Origin: Streptomyces sp. JB150
GTDB taxonomy: Bacteria > Actinomycetota > Actinomycetes > Streptomycetales > Streptomycetaceae
Direction: 5' to 3'
DNA length: 64,000 nucleotides
Assembly (NCBI RefSeq): GCF_011193355.1
Contig: NZ_CP049780.1
Coordinates: 1,347,582-1,411,581 of the forward strand
Part shown: positions 16,523 to 25,045 of the stretch, in pieces
Layout of the letters: each line of letters begins with the position of its first letter
How positions within the stretch are numbered: the stretch's first letter is position 1
Program-made: the position numbers and the translations under genes
Notes under the pieces: model-generated
The model's database searches: none
Told to the model about the DNA's origin: nothing
The model's input: only the letters and a program-made list of their open reading frames with translations

Positions 16523-17974
16523 ATGACAACTGCATCCCGCGGCCGCCGGGTGATCGGGTACGCACGCATCTCGAAGGCGACGGACGAGAGCACGTCGATC
16601 GAACGCCAGCGTGAGCTGATCCGTACGACCTGCCAGGCACGGGGCTGGGCACTCGCCGAGATCATCGAGGACATCGATGTCTCCGCCACCAGGACGCGGC
16701 TGGACCGCCCTGGCCTCACGCGCGTGCGCGAAGCCATCCGGTCGGGACGGGCGGACATCGTGCTCGTCTGGCGGATCGACCGCGTCGCACGGTCCGTTTC
16801 CGACCTCGCCACGCTGACCGAGGAGTGGGCAAAGGCCGGGGTCTGCCTTGTGTCGGCCACGGAGCCGTTCGACATGACGACGTCCGCCGGACGCATGCTC
16901 CTCCAGCTTCTCGGTGTCTTCGCCGAGTTCGAGGCCGCCACGATCCGCGACCGCGTCCTGGCCGCTCGGTCGGCTCTCGTGAAGGCCGGTCGCCACCCCG
17001 GCGGAGCGGCGCCGTACGGCTACCGGGTGGTCGACAACCCGGACGGCACCGGAAAGGTGCTGGAGGTCGACCCTGTCGAAGCCGCGTATGTGCGCAAGGC
17101 CGCCGACATGATCCTTGAGGGGAAGTCCCTCTACTACACGACAGCCGCCCTCAATGGCGCCGGGTCGAAGCCCCGCAAGGCCGCCGCGTGGTCCATGACG
17201 TCGCTTCGGATCGTGCTGACGCAGGACGCGACGCTCGGCTACATGACTCACAACGGAAAGCTCGTCCGCAATGACGAGGGCGAACCGGTCCAGGTCTGGG
17301 AACCGATCCTGCCGCAGGAGGACATGGCCCGCCTCCGCGTGCTCCTGGCGCCCACGAAGACGCCGGGAGGCGAGCGGAAGCGCAGGGCGCGACTGCTGTC
17401 CGGCGGACTGCTGCGGTGCTCGACCTGCGGCGGCAGGATGCGGGTGAACAGGACCGGAGGAGCGAAACCTGTCGTGCGTTACTCCTGCTCGGGCAAGTCC
17501 GACGGCACCGGTTGTCAGCGCGGCGTGTCCATCGTCGCCGAACGCATCGAGGAGTACATCACCGGGATGTTCCTCGATCTCGTCGGCCGGTATCCGGTCG
17601 TGGAGGTCCGCGAAAGCATCCGTGAGGTCGCCGACCTGGCCGCCGTCGAGGCGGAGATCAAGGCGGCGACCGCTGAACTGGCGGACGTGGACGATGACGA
17701 CAGGGAAGCGGAAATGCTGGCCGACCTCCGCACTCTGAAGGTGCGGCGTAAGCAGCTCCTGTCCCAGCCGAGCGAGCCCGTCGTCGAGTACGTCGAGCTG
17801 GGCCAGACCTTCGCGGAAGCATGGGAAGCACGCGACACGGACGGCCGCCGCTCACTGTTGGAGAGCGCCATCGCGCATATCGTCGTCCGGCCCGGTACGC
17901 GTGGCCGCCGAGGTATCGATCCTCAGAGAATCGACATTCACTGGCGGGACCAGTACGGCCCTGAAGTGGACTGA
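16523..17974 (+). CDS. Large serine recombinase (integrase)
   Basis: A 483-residue large serine recombinase. Catalytic Ser17 sits in GYARISKAT, followed by the resolvase core (LDRPGLTRVREAIRSGRADI, WRIDRVARS, FAEFEAATIRDRV). Then come the recombinase domain (GAAPYGYRVVDNPDG, LYYTTAALNGAG), a zinc ribbon (CSTCGGRM...YSCSGKSDGTGC) and a coiled coil at about 375-420. The frame is open well upstream but homology starts at ATG 16523; TACTAT about 10 bases upstream could be a -10 element of a nearly leaderless message. It looks intact. The genes after it are decayed members of an actinobacterial regulatory cassette, so it is probably the surviving integrase of an eroded element. The attachment site was not found. 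Confidence 0.88.
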   Translation: MTTASRGRRVIGYARISKATDESTSIERQRELIRTTCQARGWALAEIIEDIDVSATRTRLDRPGLTRVREAIRSGRADIVLVWRIDRVARSVSDLATLTEEWAKAGVCLVSATEPFDMTTSAGRMLLQLLGVFAEFEAATIRDRVLAARSALVKAGRHPGGAAPYGYRVVDNPDGTGKVLEVDPVEAAYVRKAADMILEGKSLYYTTAALNGAGSKPRKAAAWSMTSLRIVLTQDATLGYMTHNGKLVRNDEGEPVQVWEPILPQEDMARLRVLLAPTKTPGGERKRRARLLSGGLLRCSTCGGRMRVNRTGGAKPVVRYSCSGKSDGTGCQRGVSIVAERIEEYITGMFLDLVGRYPVVEVRESIREVADLAAVEAEIKAATAELADVDDDDREAEMLADLRTLKVRRKQLLSQPSEPVVEYVELGQTFAEAWEARDTDGRRSLLESAIAHIVVRPGTRGRRGIDPQRIDIHWRDQYGPEVD

Positions 17975-18106
17975 CCGGGACACGGGCACTCACATCGGCG
18001 GTCGACGCCCTCAGCCGGCCGTCGGGGGTCGGTCAGGCTGGCGTGCTGCTGGCCGTCTGACGGCCGTACGGGCACCCCTCCGGGCAAACCCGCCCGGGGC
18101 GGTTGG

Positions 18107-18558
18107 CGCGACTTCTACGACGATCCCGACGAAGCCCCGCGCGTTGCCGCGTGGAAGTCCGGTTACCGGCCCGACCCGAACGACCGGGCGTCTTGGTGGC
18201 GGCCGTGGCTGGACATGGTGTCCGAGGCTGTTGGCCGTGGAGTCGTGATCCGGCGTGCCCGGATCGTCTCGGAGCCCGTCAGCGAGTACACCCGCTACCT
18301 GTACGACGGCACATTCACAACATCGCCGCCGGTGAGCAGATCCGTTGGCTGCCCCGCCGGAATGCGTCGGATCTGTGCCTGCCGGGCAATGACTTCTGGG
18401 TCTTCGATGACCGTTTGGTTCGGTTCGGCTACTTCTCGGGCGACGGCGTGTACCTAGGCGACGAGGTCGACGACCGCCCCGCCGTGGTCAAACTCCGCTC
18501 GTCGGCGTTCCAAGCTGTCTGGGAGCGCGCCATCCCGCATGACCGCTACACGGTCTGA
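18107..18558 (+). pseudogene. DUF6879 gene remnant: 5' end missing and frameshifted
   Basis: Two frames together rebuild a DUF6879 protein. The first reads RDFYDDDPDEAPRVAAWKSG through RGVVIRRARIVSEPVSEYTR up to about 18310. The second, in another frame, reads HNIAAGEQIRWLPRRNASDL, PGNDFWVFDDRLVRF and ends IPHDRYTV at 18558. About 20 N-terminal residues are missing, since homology begins abruptly at about 18107, and a small indel at about 18305-18318 shifts the frame. DUF6879 genes normally precede an XRE/DUF5753 regulator in Streptomyces, and one follows here, also decayed. Confidence 0.7.
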
Positions 18559-18574
18559 GGCACCACAGGCACCT

Positions 18575-19240
18575 ATGGCCCGTTCTCCGTCGTCCAGCGT
18601 TCAGGCTGCCCGCGAGGCGGTGGCCGCCCGTTCGCGGGAGATCCGCCTGGACGCTGGGCTGACGGCGCGGCAGGTCGCCCTCCAGGCCGGCTGGCACCCC
18701 TCGAAGTCCTCACGCATCGAGAACGGCGTCACCCCACCGTCCGATGCCAACGTTCAGGCATGGTGTGGGATTTGCGGCGCCAAGGAGCAAGCAGCCGACC
18801 TGATCGCCGCGTCAGACTTCCGCAGCACCCCGAACGACGTTGTCGAAGCCGTCGCGGCCCGCATGGACCGTGCCCGCGTACTGCGCGAGGGTGACCACCG
18901 CTTCGCGATCCTCGTCGAGGAAGCCGTCCTGCGGTACCGCATGGGCAACGCGGAGGTGATGGCCGGACAGCTGGGCCACTTGCTGTCGATCATGTCGCTT
19001 CCGGCCGTCTCGCTGGGCGTGGTCCCGTTCTCGGCTGAGCGCGGCATGTGGCCGCTGGAGACGTTTTCGATCTACGACAACGATCAAGCGCAGGTGGAGC
19101 TGCTGACGGCGGCCGTCAACGTCACGGCGCCGTCTGAGATCGCGCAGTACGTGAAGGCGTTTCCCGAGCGGCGGAACTCGCCGTCTACGGTGCCGACGCA
19201 CGGGCGCTGATCACTGACGCCATCGGCGCCCTCGGATGGC
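18575..19240 (+). pseudogene. XRE/DUF5753 (Scr1-type) regulator remnant with internal deletion and frameshift
   Basis: From ATG 18575 an XRE helix-turn-helix is read (REIRLDAGLTARQVALQAGW, SKSSRIENGVTPP). It jumps from AADLIAASD straight to VAARMDRARVLREGDHRFAI, skipping the usual block of roughly 50-60 residues (the YVEW...IPGLLQT region) of the DUF5753 domain. At about 19150 the frame breaks: the annotated frame ends RRNSPSTVPTHGR, while another frame continues the true C-terminus AAELAVYGADARALI. A shortened protein of 212 residues could still be made, but loss of the domain core and C-terminus argues for a pseudogene. Confidence 0.7.
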
Positions 19241-19751
19241 AGGGCGCACCATACGACCGTGTCATCGCCACCTGCTCGGTCGGCAGCGTGCCCCGCGCGT
19301 GGATCGACCAGACCAGGCCCGGCGGCGTGATCGTGACCCCCTGGGGGCCGACCTACGGCGGTGAAGCCGTCGCCCGGCCCGTCGTCGGCGACGACGGCAC
19401 GGCATCGGGCCACTTCATCGGCTCCTCCGCCTTCATGCGGCTGCGCGCTCAGCGGGTCCCACGCCGCCACGTCCGTGAGTACCTCGATGGACGGAAGTGG
19501 CCCGCAGACGGCGTGCGGTCCCTGACGAAGCTGTCCCCCACTACGAGAAGGACCGGACCGAGTTCGAGGTGTACCAGTCCGGCCCGCGCAAGCTGTGGGA
19601 CGAGGTCGAGACCGCCTACCGCTGGTGGCAGGAGCAGGGCCGCCCCGGCTTCGAGCGGTTCGGGCTGACCGTGGACGGCGACGACGAGCGGATATGGCTC
19701 GACTCGCCGGACAACTCGGTACCCGTCCGACCGCCGGATAGGGACGCGTAA
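19225..19751 (+). pseudogene. PCMT-like methyltransferase remnant (N-terminus and internal segment lost)
   Basis: Frame 1 reads YDRVIATCSVGSVPRAWIDQ, TRPGGVIVTPWGPTYGGEAV and YLDGRKWPADGVRSLTKLSP. Near 19538 the match jumps to another frame (TEFEVYQSGPRKLWDEVETA, RPGFERFGLTVDGDDERIWL) and ends at 19751. This is the C-terminal half of the protein-L-isoaspartate-methyltransferase-like proteins often found next to DUF6879/Scr1 pairs. The SAM-binding N-terminal half (GxGTGY) is gone. The remnant is joined directly to the tail of the XRE gene, so one deletion probably removed the boundary between the two genes. Confidence 0.68.
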
Positions 19752-19768
19752 CGGCTTGCCTCTGATCG

Positions 19769-19802
19769 CCCCGTCCCCTGCTCCCTTGGCAGGTGGACGG
19801 GG
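19769..19802. terminator. Strong hairpin after the decayed island
   Basis: CCCCGTCC-CCTG pairs with CAGG-T-GGACGGGG, a 12-bp stem with one bulged T and a 9-base loop. It lies 17 bases after the end of the methyltransferase remnant and 70 bases before the exonuclease gene. Confidence 0.55.
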
Positions 19803-19871
19803 TCTCATGTTCCTGTCCGTGGCGCCATCGATGCGGGACGCTGCGCCCCCGGTCAGTGGCATGCTGGGCGC

Positions 19872-20801
19872 ATGTCGACCCGCCGCGAAAAATGTCTTCT
19901 GCTTGATACTCCGTCGCTCTACTTCCGCGCCTACTTCGGCGTCCCGGAGTCCGTGAAGGCCCCGGACGGCACCCCGGTGAACGCCGTGCGCGGACTGCTG
20001 GACTTCATCGACCGGCTGGTCAAGGACCACCACCCCACGCACTTGGTGGCCTGCATGGACGCCGACTGGCGCCCCAAGTGGCGGGTCGACCTCATCCCCT
20101 CCTACAAGGCGCACCGGGTAGCCGAGGAGCACCCGGCGGGGCCGGACGAGGAGGTGGTGCCGGACACCCTGTCGCCGCAGGTCCCCCTCATCGAGGCGGT
20201 CCTCGACGCACTCGGCATCGCCCGTGTCGGCGTCGAGGGGTACGAGGCGGACGACGTCATCGGCACGTACACCGCCCGCGCGACCGGCCCGGTCGACATC
20301 GTCACCGGCGACCGCGACCTCTACCAGCTGGTGGACGACGCGCGCGGGGTGCGGGTGCTGTATCCCCTCAAGGGCGTCGGCACGCTCCAGGTGACCGACG
20401 AGTCCTATCTGCGCGAGAAGTACGGCGTCGACGGCCGCGGGTACGCGGATCTGGCGCTGCTGCGCGGCGACCCGAGCGACGGGCTGCCGGGGGTGGCCGG
20501 CATCGGCGAGAAGACCGCGGCCAAGCTGCTCGCCGAGTTCGGCGACCTGGCCGGCGTGCTGGCGGCCGTGGACGACCCGCGCGCCAGGCTCACGCCCACC
20601 CAGCGCCGGCGGCTGACCGAGGCCCGGCCGTATCTGGCGGTCGCCCCGAAGGTGGTGCGCGTCGCGGACGACGTACCGCTGCCGGACGTCGGCACGACCC
20701 TGCCGCGTGCCCCGCGCGACCCGGAGGCCCTGGACGCGATCGCGGCGCGGTGGGGGCTGGGCGGTTCGCTCCGGCGACTGCTGGTGACTTTGGGGGCGTG
20801 A
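19872..20801 (+). CDS. 5'-3' exonuclease, stand-alone FEN/PolA-N domain
   Basis: A 309-residue protein matching the N-terminal nuclease domain of DNA polymerase I. Acidic metal ligands are seen at LLLDTPSLYFRAYFG, VACMDADW, EGYEADDVIGTY and VTGDRDLYQLV. The helix-three-turn-helix is GLPGVAGIGEKTAAKLLAEF. No polymerase domain follows, which is normal for this stand-alone actinobacterial form. ATG 19872 starts exactly at the homology. It probably acts in Okazaki fragment or repair processing as a second enzyme beside PolA. It starts a normal chromosomal stretch just downstream of the decayed island. Confidence 0.88.
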   Translation: MSTRREKCLLLDTPSLYFRAYFGVPESVKAPDGTPVNAVRGLLDFIDRLVKDHHPTHLVACMDADWRPKWRVDLIPSYKAHRVAEEHPAGPDEEVVPDTLSPQVPLIEAVLDALGIARVGVEGYEADDVIGTYTARATGPVDIVTGDRDLYQLVDDARGVRVLYPLKGVGTLQVTDESYLREKYGVDGRGYADLALLRGDPSDGLPGVAGIGEKTAAKLLAEFGDLAGVLAAVDDPRARLTPTQRRRLTEARPYLAVAPKVVRVADDVPLPDVGTTLPRAPRDPEALDAIAARWGLGGSLRRLLVTLGA

Positions 20802-20905
20802 GGGTACCCGGACCCACGGCGGGGGTGCCGTACCCCGGGTCGCTCGCTCACCGGTCGGGCGGCGCTCGCGCGACGCTCCGCCCGCGCTCGGGGCGTGCTC
20901 GCGAG

Positions 20906-20947
20906 GGCCGACACGCGCTCGGAAATTGCCGAGCCGTGGTGTCGGCC
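20906..20947 (+). terminator. Nested inverted repeats after the exonuclease gene
   Basis: The outer arms GGCCGACAC (20906-20914) and GTGTCGGCC (20939-20947) enclose a second hairpin GCTCGG-AAATTG-CCGAGC (20917-20934). It can fold as one long interrupted stem. It lies just upstream of the iron box, so it could insulate the siderophore gene from read-through. Confidence 0.5.
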
Positions 20948-20964
20948 ACGAGGGGGGAGATGCT

Positions 20965-20984
20965 AACTTAGGCTTGCCTAAGTT
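20965..20984. promoter_or_regulatory. Iron box (DmdR/DtxR operator)
   Basis: AACTTAGGCTTGCCTAAGTT is a perfect 9+9 palindrome with a 2-base centre. It carries the TTAGG...CCTAA core of actinobacterial DtxR/DmdR1 sites. It starts 40 bases upstream of the siderophore-interacting protein gene, where a -10 element is expected, so iron-loaded DmdR should repress that gene. Confidence 0.85.
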
Positions 20985-21004
20985 CAGGGATCAGGGAGGC
21001 CGTC

Positions 21005-21856
21005 ATGGCAGAACGTCCGGCCAGGAAGCCGCGGAAGGCCCACTCGGCCCAGGTCGTCCGCACGGAACGGCTCACCCCGCACATGCAGCGCGTGGTCCTC
21101 GGCGGCGACGGTCTCGCCGAGTTCGCCGCCGGCACGTGCACCGACCACTATGTGAAGCTGCTGTTCCCGCCGGCCGAGGGCATCACCTACCCCGAGCCGT
21201 TCGACCTGGACCGGATCCGCGAGGAGCTGCCCCGCGAGCAGTGGCCGGTGACCCGGACCTACACGGTGCGCGCCTGGGATGCCGAGGTGCGCGAGCTGAC
21301 CTTGGACTTCGTGCTGCACGGCGACGCGGGCCTGGCGGGCCCGTGGGCGATGCGCGTGCGGCCGGGCGACACGATCCGGTTCCTCGGCCCCGGCGGCGCC
21401 TACGCCCCCGACCCCGGTGCCGACTGGCATCTGCTCGCCGGTGACGAGAGCGCGCTGCCCGCCATCGCCGCCTCCCTGGAGGCGCTGCCCGACGGCGCCC
21501 GGGTCCGCGCCTTCGTGGAGGTCGCCGGCCGCGAGGAGGAGCAGAAGATCGACTCCGACGCGGAGGTCGTGTGGCTGCACCGCGGCGACCGGCCCGTCGG
21601 CCAGGCCCTGGTCGAGGCCGTCCGCGCGCTCCGCTTCCCCGAGGGCCGCGTGCACGCCTTCGTGCACGGCGAGGCCGCCTGTGTGAAGGAGCTGCGCCGG
21701 CTGCTGCGCGTCGAGCACCACGTTCCGCGCGAGGACCTCTCCATCTCCGGCTACTGGCGCCTCGGGCACAACGAGGACGGCTGGCAGGCCTCCAAGCGCG
21801 AGTGGAACGCCCGCATCGAGGCCGAGCAGGAGGGCACGACACCGTCCGCCGCGTGA
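21005..21856 (+). CDS. Siderophore-interacting protein (FAD-dependent ferric-siderophore reductase)
   Basis: A 283-residue SIP-family protein: an N-terminal FAD-binding barrel (RTERLTPHMQRVVLGGDGL; flavin motif RTYTVRAWD) and a C-terminal NAD(P)H-type domain (LLAGDESALPAIAASLEALP, EDLSISGYWRLGHNEDGWQA). These cytoplasmic enzymes reduce ferric siderophores to release iron. ATG 21005 follows AGGGAGG. The perfect iron box just upstream supports repression by iron and a role in iron uptake. No siderophore transport or synthesis genes adjoin it. Confidence 0.9.
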   Translation: MAERPARKPRKAHSAQVVRTERLTPHMQRVVLGGDGLAEFAAGTCTDHYVKLLFPPAEGITYPEPFDLDRIREELPREQWPVTRTYTVRAWDAEVRELTLDFVLHGDAGLAGPWAMRVRPGDTIRFLGPGGAYAPDPGADWHLLAGDESALPAIAASLEALPDGARVRAFVEVAGREEEQKIDSDAEVVWLHRGDRPVGQALVEAVRALRFPEGRVHAFVHGEAACVKELRRLLRVEHHVPREDLSISGYWRLGHNEDGWQASKREWNARIEAEQEGTTPSAA

Positions 21857-21946
21857 CGTCGTTCACCGCGTGACCCCGCCCCCTCCCCCTCACCTGGTCC
21901 CCACCCCGGCACCCCTGTCTCGCGGACCCGCTTACGCTGGACGGCG

Positions 21947-22876
21947 ATGAGACGCAGAAGTCGTGTTCCGGCGGCGCCGCTGCCCCAGTGCCGCGGGGTC
22001 GATCCGGTGCGGGTGCGGCTGCCCGTGGACGGGGCGTGGGACACCGTCCGGGAGCATCTGGTGGAGCGGCTGTCGGGCGCGGGCCCCGGCGTGGTCGACG
22101 AGATGTTCGACGCGGGGAAGATCGTCGGGGCGGACGGCACGGCGGTGGCGGCGGACGCGCCGTATGTGCCGGGGATGTTCGTGTGGTTCCACCGGGAGCT
22201 GCCCGATGAGGTCCCGGTGCCGTTCCCGCTGCGGATCGTGCACCGCGACGAGCACATCGTCGTCGTCGACAAGCCGCACTTCCTGGCCACCACCCCGCGC
22301 GGCAGCCATGTCGCCGAGACCGCGCTCGCCCGGCTCCGCCGTGAGCTGGGCGTGCCCACGCTCAGCGCCGCGCACCGGCTGGACCGGCTCACCGCCGGAC
22401 TGGTGCTGTTCACCGTGCGGCCCGAGGAGCGCGGCGCGTACCAGACGCTGTTCCGGGACCGCCTGGTGCGCAAGGAGTACGAGGCGGTGGCGCCGTACGA
22501 TCCGGCGCTCGCCCTGCCCCGGACCGTGCGCAGCCGGATCGTGAAGGAGCGCGGCTCGCTGACCGCCGTCGAGGTGCCGGGCGAGCCGAACGCGGTCAGC
22601 CGGATCGAGCTGATCGAACACCGGGACGGCCTCGGCCGGTACCGGCTGGTGCCCGCCACCGGGCAGACCCACCAGCTGCGGGTGCACATGAACGGGCTGG
22701 GGGTGCCGATCCTCGGCGATCCGCTCTACCCGGAGGTGACCGCCCCCGCCGCGCCCGGCGACTTCCGCGACCCGCTGCAACTGCTTGCGCGGGAGCTGGA
22801 GTTCACCGATCCGGTGACGGGGGCGGCGCACCGCTTCCGCAGTACGCGGACGCTCGCCGCCTGGCCCGGTCAGTAG
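21947..22876 (+). CDS. RluA-family pseudouridine synthase
   Basis: A 309-residue protein with the RluA catalytic motif HRLDRLTAG (nucleophile Asp146), the substrate motif VVDKPHFLATTPRG and the C-terminal TGQTHQLRVHMNGLGVPILG. The N-terminal part (VREHLVERLSG...FDAGKI) resembles a degenerate S4-like domain. It probably isomerises uridine in rRNA or tRNA; the target site cannot be told. Its 3' end overlaps the convergent P450 gene by 7 bases. Confidence 0.88.
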   Translation: MRRRSRVPAAPLPQCRGVDPVRVRLPVDGAWDTVREHLVERLSGAGPGVVDEMFDAGKIVGADGTAVAADAPYVPGMFVWFHRELPDEVPVPFPLRIVHRDEHIVVVDKPHFLATTPRGSHVAETALARLRRELGVPTLSAAHRLDRLTAGLVLFTVRPEERGAYQTLFRDRLVRKEYEAVAPYDPALALPRTVRSRIVKERGSLTAVEVPGEPNAVSRIELIEHRDGLGRYRLVPATGQTHQLRVHMNGLGVPILGDPLYPEVTAPAAPGDFRDPLQLLARELEFTDPVTGAAHRFRSTRTLAAWPGQ

Positions 22877-24390
22877 CCGCGCCACCAGCGCAGGAAGCGC
22901 TGCAGGGTGCCCGACCCGGGCTCCGGGTCCGCCTCGGGCTCGTGTTCGGGCTCCGCGACGGCGGCGGCCGGCTCCGCGGGAGGCAGCTCCGCCGGAGGCG
23001 TCTCCTGGGAGGGCACCTTTGCCGGGGGCACCTCCAGCTCCGCGGGGAGCGGGTCCCAGACCGAGCCCCTCGGCGGGTTCGGGGTGTGGCTCGGCATCTG
23101 GTCGATGTCCTGCTGCGGCCTGGGCACGAACCGCACCGGCAGTTCGACCAGATGGCGGGAGGCGATGGACTCCCGCCACTCCAGCTCATCCTCCTCGCAG
23201 TCGAGCTGTACGTCCGGCAGCCGCCGCAGCACCGCGTCCACCCCGACGTCGGCGATGACCCGGCCGATGTTCTGGCCGGGGCACTCGTGCGGTCCGCCGC
23301 CGAAGGCGAGGTGCGACCGGTTGCCCATCATGCTGGCCTTCAGGTCCGGCCGGATCCGCGGGTCGATGTTGCCCGGCGCGGGCGCGAACAGCAGTCCGTC
23401 GCCCCTGCGGATCTGCCGCCCGCCCAGCTCGGTGTCCTGCTTGGCGAAGTAGGCGAACACCGTGCTGAACGGCGGCTCGTCCCACAGGGACTGCTCGACC
23501 GCCTGCGCCACGGTCATCTGGCCGCCGTTCAGCTGGGCCCGGAAGCCCGGGTGGGTGAGGACCATGCGCAGCGCGTTGGCGAGCAGGTTCGCCGTCGCCT
23601 CGTACGCGGCGATCAGCACCACCCGCAGGTGCTCGCGGATCTCCTCGTCGGTCAGCCCGGCCTCGTGGGTGACGAGCAGCCCGGCGATGTCCTGGGCGGG
23701 CTCGGCGCGCCGGCGCGCGGTGAGCCGGGCCAGGGCCTCCTGGATGTACGCGTTGCTCGCGATGGCGGTCTCGGTGCCCTTGAGCATGTCGCGGGCGCAG
23801 TGCACGATCCGGTGGTTGTACTCCTCCGGCATGCCCAGCAGGTCGCACATCACCGCCATCGGCAGATGCTCGGAGTACTGGTGGACCAGGTCCGCCTCGC
23901 CGCGCTCGCAGAACTCGTTGACCAGTGCCTGGGCGCGGCGGTAGATGGACCGGCGCATGATGCGGTGGTTGATGGGTGCCATGGCGCTGGTGACCGCGGA
24001 GCGCAGCCTGCGGTGCTCGTCGCCCTCCGCGTGGGAGCAGACGGGCTGCCAGGCGATGTGCGGCATCAGCGGGTGGTCGGGCTTGACCCGGCCGTCCAGG
24101 AGCGGGGTCCAGATCCGGCTGTCGCGGCTGAACACCGCGGGCGTGTTCACCATCCGCAGATTCTCCGCGTGACCGAGGACCACCCAGATCGGTACGTCGT
24201 CGTGGAGCAGCGCGGGCGCCACCGGGCCGTGCTCGGCGCGCAGTTCCTCGTACAGGGAGCGCAGGTCCAGCGGCTGGGGTCCGTACAGCCGGCGCAGCCC
24301 GCCGGACTGGAGTGCGTGCGCGGGACAGCCGGGGGGCGGGGCGGGCGGGAGGCCGTCCGTGCCGGTGGTGGTGGGGATGTCAGACGTCAC
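22870..24390 (-). CDS. Conservon cytochrome P450 of the CYP157 type, lacking ExxR
   Basis: A 506-residue P450, last gene of the conservon operon. The haem ligand is Cys370 in FGGGPHECPGQNIGR. At the K-helix, where nearly all P450s have ExxR, the protein has EQSLW (299-303). The I-helix reads AAYEAT with no acid-Thr pair of the usual type. This combination is the known signature of CYP157-family enzymes (CYP157C1 has EQSLW), whose partner in conservons is often a second P450; none is adjacent here. A Pro/Glu-rich tail of about 75 residues (from about 430) extends beyond the fold. ATG 24390 starts the match; the gap to the GTPase gene is 34 bases. Substrate and redox partner are unknown. Confidence 0.88.
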   Translation of the reverse strand: MTSDIPTTTGTDGLPPAPPPGCPAHALQSGGLRRLYGPQPLDLRSLYEELRAEHGPVAPALLHDDVPIWVVLGHAENLRMVNTPAVFSRDSRIWTPLLDGRVKPDHPLMPHIAWQPVCSHAEGDEHRRLRSAVTSAMAPINHRIMRRSIYRRAQALVNEFCERGEADLVHQYSEHLPMAVMCDLLGMPEEYNHRIVHCARDMLKGTETAIASNAYIQEALARLTARRRAEPAQDIAGLLVTHEAGLTDEEIREHLRVVLIAAYEATANLLANALRMVLTHPGFRAQLNGGQMTVAQAVEQSLWDEPPFSTVFAYFAKQDTELGGRQIRRGDGLLFAPAPGNIDPRIRPDLKASMMGNRSHLAFGGGPHECPGQNIGRVIADVGVDAVLRRLPDVQLDCEEDELEWRESIASRHLVELPVRFVPRPQQDIDQMPSHTPNPPRGSVWDPLPAELEVPPAKVPSQETPPAELPPAEPAAAVAEPEHEPEADPEPGSGTLQRFLRWWRGY

Positions 24391-24424
24391 GGTGGGTCGC
24401 TTTCCAGGCGTCTTGGGCCGGTCG

Positions 24425-25045
24425 TCACTTGAGCCGGCCGGTCAGGGCGAGGTTGTGCAGGAAGCGCATCAGCGTCATGAGGACGTCACGGCTGGAGGCG
24501 CGGCGGCGGGCGTCGCACTCGATGATCGGGATCTCCGGCTCCAGGTCGAGGGCGGTGCGCAGCTGCTCGACGGGGTAACGGGGCGCGTCGGGGAACGTGT
24601 TGACGGCCACCACGAACGGCACGCCCCGCTCCTCCAGGCGCCCCATCACATCGAAGCTGACCTGCAGGCGCCGGGTGTCGACGAGGACGACCGCGCCGAG
24701 CGCACCCTCGAACAGGCCGTTCCACAGGAACCAGAACCGCTCCTGGCCGGGGGTGCCGAACAGGTACAGCACCAGCTTGTCGGAGATGCTGATCCGGCCG
24801 AAGTCCATCGCCACGGTGGTGGCGGTCTTGGTGTCGGAGCCGAAGTTGTCGTCGACCCCGATACCGGCCTGGGTCATGGTCTCCTCGGTGGTCAGCGGCC
24901 GGATCTCGCTGACCGAACCGACCATGGTGGTCTTGCCGACGCCGAACCCGCCCACGATCACGATCTTCACCGCGGCCTGTGCCGTGTGCGGCAGCTGGTC
25001 CTCCGCGCGCGGGCCCGGGATGGTGTCAGAGCTTTTGAAGTCCAT
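24425..25045 (-). CDS. Conservon small GTPase-like ATP/GTP-binding protein (CvnD/RarD)
   Basis: A 206-residue P-loop protein: Walker A GGFGVGKTT (32-40), switch region TTVAMDFGRISI, DxxG-like FGTPGQERF, and AVNTFPDAPRYP in place of NKxD. This is the MglA/Ras-like protein conserved as the fourth gene of Streptomyces conservons. It is thought to work with the roadblock and DUF742 partners as a membrane-linked signalling unit. Its start overlaps the DUF742 stop by 20 bases. Confidence 0.9.
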   Translation of the reverse strand: MDFKSSDTIPGPRAEDQLPHTAQAAVKIVIVGGFGVGKTTMVGSVSEIRPLTTEETMTQAGIGVDDNFGSDTKTATTVAMDFGRISISDKLVLYLFGTPGQERFWFLWNGLFEGALGAVVLVDTRRLQVSFDVMGRLEERGVPFVVAVNTFPDAPRYPVEQLRTALDLEPEIPIIECDARRRASSRDVLMTLMRFLHNLALTGRLK

